Shown one piece after another: positions 10,829 through 22,473 of a stretch of 64,000 bases of DNA. Under the pieces are notes generated by a model. It made no database searches. It was not told where the DNA came from and worked only from the letters and a program-made list of their open reading frames with translations. This stretch comes from Adiantum capillus-veneris (lineage: Eukaryota > Streptophyta > Polypodiopsida > Polypodiales > Pteridaceae). The position numbers and the translations under genes were made by a program. The stretch covers positions 47,679,928 through 47,743,927 of the forward strand of contig CM043959.1 of NCBI GenBank assembly GCA_014529385.2, written 5' to 3'. Position 1 is the first letter of the stretch. Each line of letters starts with the position of its first letter.

Positions 10829-12899
10829 AAGACCAACATAGGGACTAGTTATGACCCCGTATATATGAACGATGCTAAAGAGTATTATGATTCAGGTAAG
10901 ACCATGTAGACTAAAACGACCACTAGAAAAGAAAAAAACAAGGAAGACCATCACGAGCCACAATGGCCAGGACCAAAGAAAAAGAAAAGAACTTATCCAA
11001 ACCCTATGGAGGAGATCGAGAGAGTCAAGAAATTAATGGGTTTTGTAGAAGAGACCCAAAGGGATCTAGAGCCAGCACCTAGGCAGATCCAAATTACCGA
11101 CAAAGTGTTCCCTACACAAAAGCAACCTCACAAAGTCCATAGACCCCTAGCCATACCAAGTGTTATCCAAGAAGAAAGTGACTTTAAGTCATGGGAAAGT
11201 GGGCATACTCCTTTCTTGTTAGAGAGAATGTTTATAGAGGGATTGCCTGACCCTATTGAAAAAAATGGAGATTCCATCTTCCCCGTGTTAAGGGACTAAA
11301 TCCCAAAAAGTACCGTTAAATATTTCCAAATTGATGGATTGCATGGCTTCAGAAGTTCAAACCACCATCATGTCTAAACTATATGGAGACCCTGAGCTAT
11401 TCTTAGCTCTTCAAGCTTTCCTCAATGGAGAACTAAAAGTCGGGCTACCACAATTTGCACAGAGGAGATTCCAATAGAGGAGGAACACTTGGGTCCACAA
11501 CCCAACCTACATAAGGACTCTATTGTTGAAATACATGTTAACAAGTTGGGAAAATACTTGGAAGGCGATGAATCCAATGTGACCATACCAATCACTACCA
11601 AGGGATTGACTGTGAAGGGAATCCTTGATGGTGGTTAGCATTGTGACTAAAAATTAATGGGAAACTATGGGAAGACCTCATGTTAGGACTACAAAAATAG
11701 TGGTAAAGATGGCCAATGGGACTATTGTTAAGCCTATTGTCAAGGTCAAGGTCTTTAAACACGATAACGCATACCTTCATTTTTATGGATTTTTCCAAGC
11801 ACACTATGTCATCTAAGATTATCTTAGGACGTCCTTTCATGAGGGAAGCAAAAATGGTGCATGACTAGTCTAAAAACCATGTCTACTTGCAGTTCCAAGA
11901 CTTTGTCATTTGAGTTGATCTTGTAATTGGTCGGGCACATCCTCTATGAAACAGATTTATAATTGATCATAGATCTGACACCACAATTCACTTGGCCCCG
12001 TTGCAGTATTGTTACACGATAAAATGGACATTGATGTTGGGGAAGATTCTCCTTATATGGATGTTCTACCTGGGATGATTGAGACTGAAAATGTAGATTG
12101 GGTCCACCTAGCATCAACCATAGACACTTGGGGAAACAATAGGGGGATGACCTGGGTTACACTTGAGGGGATGAAATGCCACCACTCATACCTTTAAATA
12201 TGAGAGGATCAATGTATATAGCTTTTGATGACCTACTAGATGAAGGCTTGACTGTCATTGGAACCAGAAGCGTCTCAAAAGACTATGGCCCACACGATTC
12301 GGAGTAAAAATCATCAATTGAAATTGACTCTGAGGACAAAGAATTTGAGTTAAGTCTTGGTGCAAATGTGGGGACAAACCATTCAAGACCCAATGGTACC
12401 CGAGATGACAATCTAACCGGGAGAGGAGAAGACACGAGTAGGGATTCATCTAATGACTCTTCACTAGAGATCGGTCATAATAAAATATTAGACAAGAAGA
12501 GTAAGAGATATAAGAGGCGACAATATCAAGCAAATGTGCGTGCTAGAATAAATGAAAAGAAATCTACCGCACAATAGCTTAATTATATAGGGGCATGTGA
12601 TGCTAACAATAAGGAGACAACAAAATTTAGAGTTAGCTCAACAAAAAAAGAAAGAGGAAGAGAAATCATAGTCCACAGAGAAACAAGACCCCATAGACTT
12701 ACACCTTGCAGTGATCTTTTCAAATCCTACACCACAGAGGAACTTAAGGTTGTGTATACAAAGGCCCAGAGAACACCTACCAATGGAAGCAATGGAGTCT
12801 ATGATGGTCCAGCCATAGTTAAGGAAATACAGTTAGTAGAACTAGGTAGGAGTCCAAACGTGTTTTAAATGCCCAAGATCTGATAGGGACTGAGGAATA
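10829..12899 (+). pseudogene. Gypsy Gag-Pol linker and protease remnant
   Basis: Broken, hydrophilic, Lys/Glu-rich frames (for example 11006-11299 and 12368-12577). Near 11600 GLTVKGILDGG resembles the aspartic protease flap and active-site region, with DGG where DSG or DTG is usual. The assignment rests mainly on position between Gag and reverse transcriptase. Confidence 0.5.
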
Positions 12900-13804
12900 T
12901 GTACTTAAGTAGCTTCTCAAGAGATTCAAGGATATATTTTCTTGGACATATCATAATATGTAAGGTATTCCACCTTCCATTGTGCAGCACATAATCCCCA
13001 TGAATAGCATGGCTAAACCGGTACAGCAACGACCCTACCTAATGAATCTTAAGTATACAAAGATTGTTCAAGAAGAGATTGAAAAGATTGTCAAATGAGG
13101 CTTCATATACCCTATTGAGCACTCAGAATGGGTGTCTCTAATAGTTATTGTTCCAAAAAAGAACGGGAAACTCAAATTGTGTGTGGATCTCAAGAAGGTC
13201 AATGCCGCCACTAGGAGGGACCATTACCCCTTGCCATATTTAGAACATGTGCTTGAAAGAGTTGCAAGGAAGAAAGCTTATAGATTTTTAGATGGGTACT
13301 CTAGATACAATAAAATCACAATTGCACTAGAGTACCAAGCTAAAACGTCTTTTATAACCGAATTTGGAGTGTTCGCATTTTGTGTTATGAATTTTGGCTT
13401 AACCAATGCCCCTGCTACCTTCCAAAGATTAATAAACGCTTTTTTTAGAGAATATTTGAGGGATTTTTGTGAAGATTTCTTAAATGACCTTTGTGTTTAT
13501 CCTCTTGGAAAGAACATCTATCATGTTTACGAAAAAGTGCAGATTGTATTGCATCTCATTAAACCCTTTCAAATGCCAATTTTGGGTTAATCATGGAGTC
13601 ATTTTAGGGCATATAGTGTCCAAAAATGGGATTTCCACATATGAGAGGAAAATTAAAGCCATTTCCAATTTTCCACCACCTACAAACTATAAAGGACTTC
13701 AAAGATTCATGGGCCATGTTGGTTATTATCGACGGTTTATTTTAAACTTTGCCGAGATAGCTTGCCCTTTGTACAAGCTTCTTATTGAGTTCCACTGCTT
13801 ATGA
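12900..13804 (+). pseudogene. Gypsy reverse transcriptase remnant
   Basis: Clear reverse transcriptase sequence: VPKKNGKLKLCVDLKKVN, then DHYPLPYLEHVLERV, then FGLTNAPATFQRLINAFF, and after a frame change GLQRFMGHVGYYRRFI. In the position of the YxDD box the frame reads FLNDL, so the first catalytic Asp is replaced. There is a stop upstream at 13096-13098 and a frameshift near 13590. Confidence 0.92.
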
Positions 13805-14200
13805 GTCATTGAAAAAGACCTTGACAAGTGCTCCCATTCTACAAGTGCCCGATTGGAATGTAATTTCATGTGCATATTGATGGATCAAACTTTGCTATTG
13901 GGTGTGTTCTAGCTCAACCAAGAGAATATAAATTGGACTATCCCATTAGCTTTGCAAGTCGTCAATTAAATGATGTTGAGAGAAACTACACTACTATAGA
14001 GTAGGAAGGTTTAGCTATGATTTATGCAGTAAAGAAATCTTGCTACTACCTTCTTGCCATCAAGTTTGTTTTCTATGTGGATCATCAAGAATTGTTGTAT
14101 CTAGTGACTAAACCTTGTTCCACGGGAAGAATTACATGATGGTTGTTAATTTTTCACCGGTAAAAGACATGTCATGGTGGATCATTTTTCTCGCATACCC
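13805..14200 (+). pseudogene. Gypsy RNase H remnant
   Basis: One frame across 13865-14170 reads as gypsy RNase H (FASRQLNDVERNYTTIE, then AMIYAVKKSCYYLLAI and FYVDHQELLYLV). It has internal stops and ends in the conserved GKRHVMVDHFSRI segment leading to integrase. Confidence 0.85.
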
Positions 14201-15619
14201 AATGGTGAATCCGCTACTAGAATCGATAAAAAATTGCCCGATACTTCCCTATTCCTAGTCAAGACCATGCTTGAATGGAATGAGAAGATTGTGAAATTTT
14301 TAGTTAATGGTTTTTCATCCAAAGAGCTTCATAAAGATATAGCTCAAAAACTATTAAAGGAATGTGAACCTTATTCTCTGGTTGCAAAAACTCTCTACAA
14401 GCTAGGGAAGGACAATATTCTTGGATTTTGTGCTCGTGAGGATGAGTATTTATACATACTGCAAGAAGCCCACATGGGTATAGCCGGAGAATATTTTTCA
14501 GGGGAGCTAACTACTAGAAAGGTGTTGCAATCAGGCTATTGGTGGCCTACCTTATTCAAGGATGCATCACTTTTTTCAAAAGGGTGTGATGAATGCCAAC
14601 GTTACAAGATCACACAATGAAAGGATATAATGCCCTTACATCCCATTAAGGTGACTCAACCATTTGAAAAATGGGGTTTAGACTTTGTAGGCCCCATTAG
14701 TCCGGCAACTCGTAACACTCAATCTCGATATATTATTGTTGCCATTGACCATGTGATAAAGTGGGTGGAAGCCAACGCGACATGCAAGGTTGATTCAAGG
14801 TCAACTGCTAAGTTTCTCTTTGAGAACTTTATTATGAGATTTGGTTGTCCCTTTGAACTTGTGAATGACAATGGTACTTTTTCTTATAAATGGAGTGATA
14901 AAGTATCTCACGACAAACTTTATGATAGCCCACCATAAGTCTACACCTTATTATCCACAAGCAAATGGCCAAGATGAGAGCACTAACAAGACCTCAATTT
15001 CTATCTTGACCAAAACACTGGAAGCTCATCGCACAGATTGGGATTTGAAGCTGACTTCAGCTCTATGGGCTTATCGTACTTCTTACAAAATGGCTATTAA
15101 TTGTACACCATTCAAAATGGTATATGGCCAAAAAACAGTTATGCCATGGAAGTTTGTAATTCCTAATCTGTGGGTAGCTTCACAAGAAGGTTGGGATGGT
15201 AACCCTTTAGTTGAGTGGTTATATATCCTTGAGAGGTTAGATGAAGAAAGGCAATTGCTGTGCAAAATGCACTTGTGGAGAAAGATAGGAGAAATAAATG
15301 GTTTGACCATCATTTGAAAAACAAGGATATCAAGGTTGGGGATAAAGTCCTTATGTATGGAGTGTGTAACAAGATTAAAAAGTTGAAATATGCAGGAAAA
15401 GGACCATATAGAGTATGCAAAATTACCCCACAAGGTACCATTCATGTGGAAACTCTTGATCGAGTTGAAACCATTGGATTGCTCAATGGGAGTAAATTTA
15501 AGAGATACTATGATCCTTTAAGCCAAGAGGAGCTACGTGCCATCCATCAAAAAAAGGCAACCAAGGCACGAGCAGGATTAAAAAAGGTACAAGCTCGAGC
15601 TGAGACTAAGGAGCGATAG
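14174..15619 (+). pseudogene. Gypsy integrase remnant
   Basis: The H2C2 zinc-binding region (AHMGIAGEYFS ... CDECQRY) is at 14480-14620. The catalytic core follows at 14630-15100 with WGLDFVGPI (first Asp), NDNGTFSYK (second Asp) and YYPQANGQDES (third acidic residue), interrupted by a stop and frameshifts near 14620 and 14930. A C-terminal segment with a GKGPYRV motif ends at 15619. It would have catalysed strand transfer of cDNA ends; now broken. Confidence 0.9.
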
Positions 15620-16337
15620 CAACATGTTAGAGGCCAAACTTGGAGTTACACATGATTTCACGTTGAAACGGAGGAAGATAGGTTGGACTCTGACAGACCT
15701 CTATGATACCCTATTGAGTTAAATAGCACCTATAGAAAAGTTCTATATAACGTCTTATTGAACACGAATGCTAAATATAATTTGTTGTTATATGGTGTGT
15801 GGTGTCATTTGGGAAATCCATCTCTAGCTGAGAGGACACACGTGGATGATAGAGACCAAATGCACAATTGATTGGGGGACTGGGAGTGTTACAACCTAGA
15901 AAACAACTCTTAGCCCTACCACTCAAGCGATAGTCCCTAAGATATCGCCTCCCAAAAAATACAACCCAAAACGGTGCATGTCCAAGAGGTTGAACCATCT
16001 GTAACTATAGCCCAACCCTCTAGAGATTCAACTTTTGTAGTTGAAACAAATCTTAAGACACACAAGACCCATCATGATATAAGAAAGAAAACATACAAAT
16101 GGTTTCCTAAAGCTTCTGTAGATTGTTGATGCTAAAAAATAGGATCCATGTAAGATAAGCCCCAGTTGCTCCCAAAAATGTAAAAACATGTTGCATTGGA
16201 TTACTAAACGACTATTGGAAGCCCAAGGCTACTATGAAATAAATAATCAAATATGGGTGCCAAAACGTAAATTGTGTTCTTAACTGTCACCTGACCCATG
16301 TGAGTCAAATCTTGTAAAAATAAAATCGATTGAAGAT
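15620..16337. other. 3' part of gypsy remnant, noncoding
   Basis: No reading frame I can support. It probably contains the element's 3' untranslated region, but no LTR partner was found in the window. Confidence 0.4.
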
Positions 16338-16615
16338 CGTGGGAAGGTGAGAGATACCCCTCCTTGGAGGTCTATGCACAAAATATACAATTTACACTTT
16401 TATACAATTTCCAATATACATCAGAGTTGCGGAAGCATTTGCATAGGGGAGGAGTTCTCAACGCCCGACCAAGCATGGAGTTTAGGCATGAGTCACGACT
16501 GCATCCAGAGGTACCTAGCGACTAATGCTACCCATGAATGGGTGTTATGAATGAAAGCATACTCAAGAAAATAATAAAGTTGTGGAGGGTGAATATATGT
16601 GTACACTACGTTGCG

Positions 16616-16694
<79 letters not shown>

Positions 16695-17192
16695 TATAGT
16701 GGAGGGTGAAATAGAGTGCACAAAGACATGAGAAAATGACACTCTTTAAATGCCTCATCTAAATGAAACAGGCAACCATGTATTAATGCAATGACGAAAT
16801 CTGGGTATACCATAACATCAAAAAGTTTATGTGACAAAATAACTAGCAGAGTATCGGACCCTATGTAGGGATCGACTGGTCCACCCATCCATTTCCGCTC
16901 TACTATGGACAGAGAGAATTTTGCTTCACCGACAGCGAGCTTGAACACCTCCAACTTACCTGAGCTAGATATAGGCTGAGGCCACTTCGCCTCCCTCCAT
17001 GAACCCAAGCTCTAAAAGAATCCCAAGTACCAGTAGGTGGTAGGGTATCAACACCAGCCATACAGTTTAGGCACCACGCCTCTTCGATACCCAACACCAG
17101 GTGTTTAGGCAAAGCCAAGGCAAAATCCCTGACTCTTTCGCCATGTAGGTCATTCAACCCCCGACGCACTAGCTGTGTAGATGAGCCTAACA
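16338..17192 (-). repeat. LTR of minus-strand gypsy-like family (left copy)
   Basis: About 850 bp roughly 90% identical by eye to 35366-36205 and in the same orientation, including a (GA)n block at the same internal position (16619-16691). The right end, GAGCCTAACA, matches the outer end of the right copy exactly. The left end is altered (GTGGGAAGGTGAGAGATACC against TGTGGGAGATACC). It could be the 3' LTR of the element whose 5' LTR is at 35366, but no matching target duplication or polypurine tract was seen, so a solo LTR is equally possible. Confidence 0.75.
16619..16691. repeat. (GA)n microsatellite inside an LTR
   Basis: About 36 GA units, at the position matching the (GA)n at 35639-35699 in the related LTR. 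The repeat was therefore already in the ancestral LTR. Confidence 0.97.
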
Positions 17193-17719
17193 AATATTAA
17201 CTCACCCACTAACCATGTTCAATTAGCTCAGAATCACCATATGTTCAATTAGGTTAGATTTAAGATTAGATTTTGGATTTAGTTTTTATATTAAAGTCTA
17301 CCTTCGGGATTATGGAAAAAAAATAGAGTTAGGCTAATAGTGATCCCTCTCTTCCTCTCTACAGATGCGACCTTAAGTTGGAAAGCTTTCAACGACATGA
17401 TACTCAGATCGGAGGCCAACATGTAATGTGCAAAATAATCCCTCGAACAAGGATCTGCTGTGAAGAGATCTTAAGATGATGTGAATTGCTTTAGCTAGAG
17501 GAGAGGCAAAGGGGTTTTGTCCACTACATGCACTATCATGTAGACGTGGGTGTGTAGATTTCTCGTACCCACAAATATAGGCATTGACCAATAAAGACAA
17601 GATTATAACCCGGTGGTTCTGATGTCCGTGCACCTCTAGACCAAGGTATGTGGGGATCAGACATGACTAGAGAATGTAAGGCCACAAGATGTAGCTCCTC
17701 TAACAGCTTGAGGATGATC
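17193..17719. other. Junction between LTR and CACTA, no CACTA left end found
   Basis: AT-rich sequence. I looked for the left terminal repeat of the CACTA (expected to start CACTACAAGAGC) and did not find it here or further left. The transposon therefore appears truncated at its 5' end. Confidence 0.5.
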
Positions 17720-17721
17720 AT

Positions 17722-19924
17722 GTGGACCACGTTCCCAACGAGGCAATGTTTGAGCCTGAGATAAATGAAATGATCGAGACGATCATGGATTCAGAAAGGC
17801 TTATCTATGATGATATGAAAAGTGAAGTTGATACACCATTGTATGATGGAGCACGTGTGTCTAGATTGAAGACGTTCCTGGTTCTTCTCAACATGAAGGC
17901 AAAGTTTGGATGGAGTGACACTAGCATCACAGTGCTTTTCAGGTGATCTATTACAATGTGTTTACTTCAATAAAAAACTCCTGATGTATAATGATCTGAT
18001 AGATTACTTACACAAGTGTACTGCATTTTTTTCGATGTGTAGATTGCTCAAAGAGCACATACATCCAGTTGATAATGTGATGCCAGATTCTAGAGAGGAA
18101 TCAAGAAAGATCTTGCAAAACTTGGGGATGGATTACAATTCCATTCATGCTTGTCATAACGACTACATTCTTTTTAGAGGGGAATACATAGACATGGAGA
18201 AGTGTCTGAAATGTGATTCTGAGAGATATCGAGTAGATCTCCACGGAACAAAAATTCCACAAAAGGTTTTGCGACATTTTCCTCTACTTCCTTGCATCAA
18301 GCCTTTCTTTGAATGTAAGTACATGGACGCCCTAGCATCATGGCATGAGTACAATATATCTTTGGATGGTGTGTTACGGATTCCTGCAGATTGCGCACCC
18401 TAGAAACATATAGACAATACATGGCCGGATTTTGCCAGGGAAGCTCAAAATTTGTGCATAGGTCTGGCTATGGATGGCGTAAATCCATTTGGTCAGAGAT
18501 CCACATCGTATGGCCCGCTGTCATTGTCAACTACAACATTCCCCCGTGGTTAACTACCAAGAAGGAGCACCTGTGGCTAAGCTTGATTGTGCCGGGGCGG
18601 TATAAAGTGAAGAATATGGATGGGTATCTTTGTCCATTGTTGGAAAGAGCTACAACAATTGTGGATTGGCATAGAAGTGGTGGATATGAGCCGACACATA
18701 GGGCGACAGAATGCTTTGATCAGAGGAATTTACACTCAAACTCAAACACTATAAATCTTGGTTTTTCTTAAGCTTATCTATTGTCATGTGTATACATGCA
18801 GGGCTTCAAACAAGCGGATACAGAGCATGTGTCACATGTGGACCCAGACTTAATGCACGTCAAGCGCCCTCATTGAACAAGAAAACCTATGAAGGTCATC
18901 AAGCGTATCTTCCAAAGAATCATGAGTTAAGTGTGACGGCTCTATGGAAAGAGAGCCACCGAGGATGTCTGCACAAGCATGGTTAGAGCACAAGGAGATG
19001 TGTGATGACAGTTTGCCCCCAGGGATGAAGAGACTCTCTTTATGGTACGAGTTACCATATTGGCCCAGACTCATGATCAATCACTTGCTCGATCCAATGC
19101 ATATATTCAAGAATGTGGGTAATCTGCTGTGGGACCATCTGACCAGCAAGAAAGATACTTTGGGAGCCAGGGTTGACCTTAGAAATGTGGATCATATGGA
19201 GCAATATTCCGTAGACAGCATCCGATGGATCGATAAAACTCCCTAAAGCGCCATGTATTTTGGCAGGAGCCCAAGAACGCAAAGTAAAAGAGACCATTCA
19301 ATGTGTGTGGACCCCCACCGGCATAATGCACGCGCTCCAAACATGTTTCACTAAAGAAGGGAAGCTTACCAGTTTGAAGTCACATGACTGGCATAAAATG
19401 TGTCAGGTATGTTTGAAGTGGAATATATCATAGTGGGAATTGTGTAACAAATTTGTGTGTGGACTTTAATATCATTGCTAGAATTGTTTTGCACTTTATT
19501 TTACCAGTGGTCATTGAGGGATGTTTGTCTCCTGACACGCGTCCGTAACACAATCTACAAACTTGCGAAGTTGGTGCAATGGATCTCACAAAAGGAGATC
19601 TATGTAGACTCCATACCATTTGCCAAACTAAACGTTGTGGAGGTTGTGTACATGTTTGAGAAACACTTTCCTACTACCATGCTAACCATTCAGGTGCATC
19701 TTCTTGTTCACATATTTGATGAGGTGGAAATAGCTGGCACATTACATTCCAGATGGATGTTCTTTTTAGAATGTTTCATGAAAACGCTCAAGGGATATGT
19801 GCGTCAGAAGGAATGTCGAGAGGATAGCATGGCAGAAGGTTGGCTGGTATCAGAGTCCCTAGTTTACATTGGAGAGTGGCTAGATGGATTTGATAAAGCC
19901 TGGGACATGCTATGTGAACCATAG
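17722..19924 (+). pseudogene. TNP2-type CACTA transposase, broken
   Basis: Successive frames match the plant tnp2 transposase (PF02992 family) in order. They are LYDGARVSRLKTFLVLLNMK ... GWSDTS (17840-17930), LGMDYNSIHACHNDYILFRG (18120-18180), PRKV-type KVLRHFPLLPCIKPFF (18260-18310), DNTWPDFAREAQNLCIGLAMDG (18412-18480), CGPRLN ... HQAYLPKNHE, and LPYWPRLMINHLLDPMHIFKNV (19040-19115). The DUF4218-like part follows (HFPTTMLTIQVHLLVH ... KTLKGYVRQKE, 19660-19815). At least five frame changes or stops, and perhaps unspliced introns, break it. It would bind transposon ends and cut DNA. Confidence 0.9.
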
Positions 19925-20118
19925 ATGATGAGCGCATATCTGGGATTTTCATGTGCAATCTAGGTCTTGAGAAGAAGATGACAGAAAATCTAGAGGCTAA
20001 AATCAACCGATTTTTCATGCTTCACAATCTAGTGATGCAAAAGTGGATTTCCCAATACGAGGATGAAAAGCAAGAGAGACAAAGGACATGAATCGAGTGG
20101 AGACGGGGAAGACGACCG

Positions 20119-21085
20119 TTGATGCATTATCCGGAGGGTCTGGAGAGCCTACCAACATTCATGAGCTTAAGATGGTTGCACAACCAATTGAAAAGCACAC
20201 AACAGTGTGGTGAAGAAGTAACTGAGGAGGAGTGGGAGTACTCTAGAGGTCGCACAACCAAGGTAAGTTTGCAATGTACGACTAGCAACTTTCTAGATGT
20301 TTGAACGGCCATTCATAATCTTTGTTGGTTGTAGTATAAGTCATACACAGTAGCATGGTGTAAAGGTCAACATTTTAGGGTGGAACGGATCGACAAAAAG
20401 AGTTTTACTCAAGATTGTGAAATCATGGCAAAATTTGAACATTCTAGTCAACGACCGTCCTCTAATGCAGATCCTGTGGTGGTGGAACTCACTTACTTCG
20501 GGATGCTACAAAAGATTTTGAGGATCGATTATAGAGGATTTTTTGTGGATTTGTCTGATGTACAATGTTTCAAGATAAACATGGAGGGTAGCAACGCTAC
20601 TGTGCGCGCAAAAGAGAGTCTAGTTTCCTTGAGGTGGATTCAACTTAAAAATGGACCGACATAAGAGGCACTTTTGTACTACCCGAGCATTGTGAACAAG
20701 TAAGACTGTAAATAGTTAACATTCAATTTTAGAAGTTATGTGCTTGGAAGCTCTCATGTAAGTTTTGTGGCTCTGACAGGTGATATATCATCCTATAAAG
20801 TCTGCATCAAACTGGTGATACATCATAGAGGTATCCCCTCGTAGTGCATGGATGTATGAGGGCTACCATGTGCCAATCACAGTGGCATCAATATAGGAGA
20901 TTGATGAAGATGCTTAGTTAGAAGCCATTGAGGTGGTGCCAGATGCGCATCAAGACGCTACTGTCTATGGGGTGCATGCAAAGGATGTACAAAATGAAAC
21001 GGTGGACATTTGCCTGAACGGAGAGCTCTATATAGACATAGGGAGTTATGTTGATCTATGTGAGGATGAGAGAGAAACCTCTTAA
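20119..21085 (+). pseudogene. CACTA DUF4216-like region
   Basis: The frame at 20340-20664 includes YKSYTVAWCKGQ and ELTYFGMLQKILRIDYRGFF, matching the DUF4216 region that follows TNP2 in plant CACTA elements. A further frame near 20770-21080 contains a Y-H-P-type stretch as in the family's C-terminus. Frames are broken. Confidence 0.75.
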
Positions 21086-21308
21086 AGCCATAAAAATTGT
21101 ATTTGAAAAAAAAATCTCCGTTTTATAATATATATTATATTCACGTGGCTTTTTGTCCGTTTCTGTCTATATGCTATACTTGAGAAATTTAAATTGTGTT
21201 TAATCATCATTGCTACCACTCCAGGTATGCTCCACTTATGTTATCACAAGCAGGGACGCTCCCCGGTGTGTTGTGAAATTTTGATACGCCAACACAGCAC
21301 TACGCTTT

Positions 21309-21472
21309 GAGTGCGATGGAGCTGAGGCTGCAAAATCGCGAAGGAGGTGATTCGTCTCTGCTCATAGATGTTGCTTGTCCCTCCACTAGGCTATTGGAGG
21401 GACAAGTAGCATCTATGAGCAAGGAGTGATCACCTCTTTCGTGATTGCAGTCTCAGTCTCCATCTCACTACG
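21309..21472 (+). other. Long foldback (hairpin) inside CACTA
   Basis: Left arm (21309-21385) and right arm (21394-21472) are inverted copies about 75 bp long with roughly 80-85% pairing by eye and a loop of about 8 nt. The arms meet at TGTCCCTCCA and TTGGAGGGACA. The best-paired stretch includes CTCATAGATG and CATCTATGAG. As RNA this would form a long, imperfect stem resembling a plant microRNA precursor or a foldback MITE. No coding frame overlaps it convincingly. Confidence 0.85.
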
Positions 21473-21571
21473 AGTTTCATCCTTTTACAAGATACGTAGA
21501 ATGCACACAGGAGACAAATTCACAAGAGCTTCACAGGAACCTCTTTACACAGGAAACCCTCTCCCTTTATG

Positions 21572-21573
<2 letters not shown>

Positions 21574-21608
<35 letters not shown>
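21574..21608. repeat. (CT)n microsatellite
   Basis: About 17 CT units within the CACTA. Confidence 0.95.
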
Positions 21609-21611
<3 letters not shown>

Positions 21612-21635
21612 ATTATCTATAGTATAGATTATAAT

Positions 21636-21962
21636 TTGTCCATGTTTTCTTCTCCATTCAAAATTAAGGTTAAATGTTGTGTGTTTAATGCAGATATGGA
21701 TGATGATGAGTTTCTTTCTTCTTTGTCAACCCAGCAGAGGAGGTGGTACAAGGACCATCATCGCTCTAGAGCACCATCACGTTTCCCTTTGTTTTGGAGC
21801 ATTCAGCGTGCTCCAAAGCTTCAGTGTCGACGAGATAATCTTCACACTTGTCTAGGCACCGACACTCTAGTGGTGGTGGTGGCGGTTGTTGTGGGGATGC
21901 CACCACCGATGCCTCGACACCACCTCGTGTTTGAAGAGGCTCCTTACCTTCCCCTTCTTTGA
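21636..21962 (+). pseudogene. CACTA second gene, 5' part (uncertain)
   Basis: Short frame beginning near an acidic MDDDEF segment (21696). With the gag-only element removed it runs towards 24735, where a TP-rich linker and the Transposase_24 region follow. It may be the N-terminal part of the CACTA second protein, but it has no recognisable domain. Confidence 0.35.
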
Positions 21963-21991
21963 CCGTCCCCACACCAGCCAACGACATTGGC

Positions 21992-22234
21992 TGTTGGGAG
22001 ATTTAGGGTGGATACACATGTGAAGCATTCATACCTATGTGTGTGTGTGTGTGTAGATGAGAGAGAAACACTCTAGACAAAAGGAAAGCAACCTTATATT
22101 ACTAGCACAAAAAAACTTGTTACAACCATAAGAAGAGAGCCTCTTATGTAGGCTTCAAAGGTGAGTTTCTAGAGAATTCTAAGGATCACTCCCGCATGGC
22201 TAGGTAGGTAGAGAGCTAGTGTTTAACTCCCACA
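21992..22234 (-). repeat. Gag-only element, 3' LTR
   Basis: 243 bp and a direct repeat of 24484-24734. It is shorter mainly because its (GT)n run is shorter. Confidence 0.95.
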
Positions 22235-22248
22235 AATTCCCCCTTAAA
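22235..22248 (-). other. Polypurine tract of gag-only element
   Basis: On the minus strand TTTAAGGGGGAATT directly abuts the 3' LTR. Confidence 0.88.
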
Positions 22249-22473
22249 CACATGCGTCTACCAACTGAGGTTCACAAAGAAAACAGGATGTGGTACATAA
22301 CGGTTCTCATATGGATTCAACATTATGTCCAACATTACAAACATATGGGATTCATCACTTTATGACCATTGATGGTTCTCATAAGGATTCAACATCATGT
22401 CATAAGCGGTTCACACATAGAAGTACTACAAGTTAACAAGGATTCAACAAAGAGGTAAGGTAGCATATCCCCA

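Larger units (their letters stand above)
9370..15900 (+). mobile_element. Decayed Ty3/gypsy retrotransposon
   Basis: A + strand series of broken frames in gypsy order: Gag with a CCHC knuckle (9400-10830), protease-like remnant (about 11580), reverse transcriptase (12900-13800), RNase H (13800-14170), zinc-binding integrase N-terminus (14450-14620) and integrase core and C-terminus (14630-15619). RNase H before integrase is the gypsy order. I could not identify its LTRs, primer site or target duplication, so the limits are approximate. Many stops and frameshifts make it non-functional. Confidence 0.9.

Noticed and set aside
16493-17008. Long frames with SLSLSL, ERERER or HTHTHT repeats (also near 35583, 37856, 41796, 45694, 46411, 47186, 49459)
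   Set aside because: They are translations of (GA)n, (GT)n or (CA)n arrays, open in several frames at once, and have no flanking domain. The exception is the array inside the gag frame at 22914-22939.
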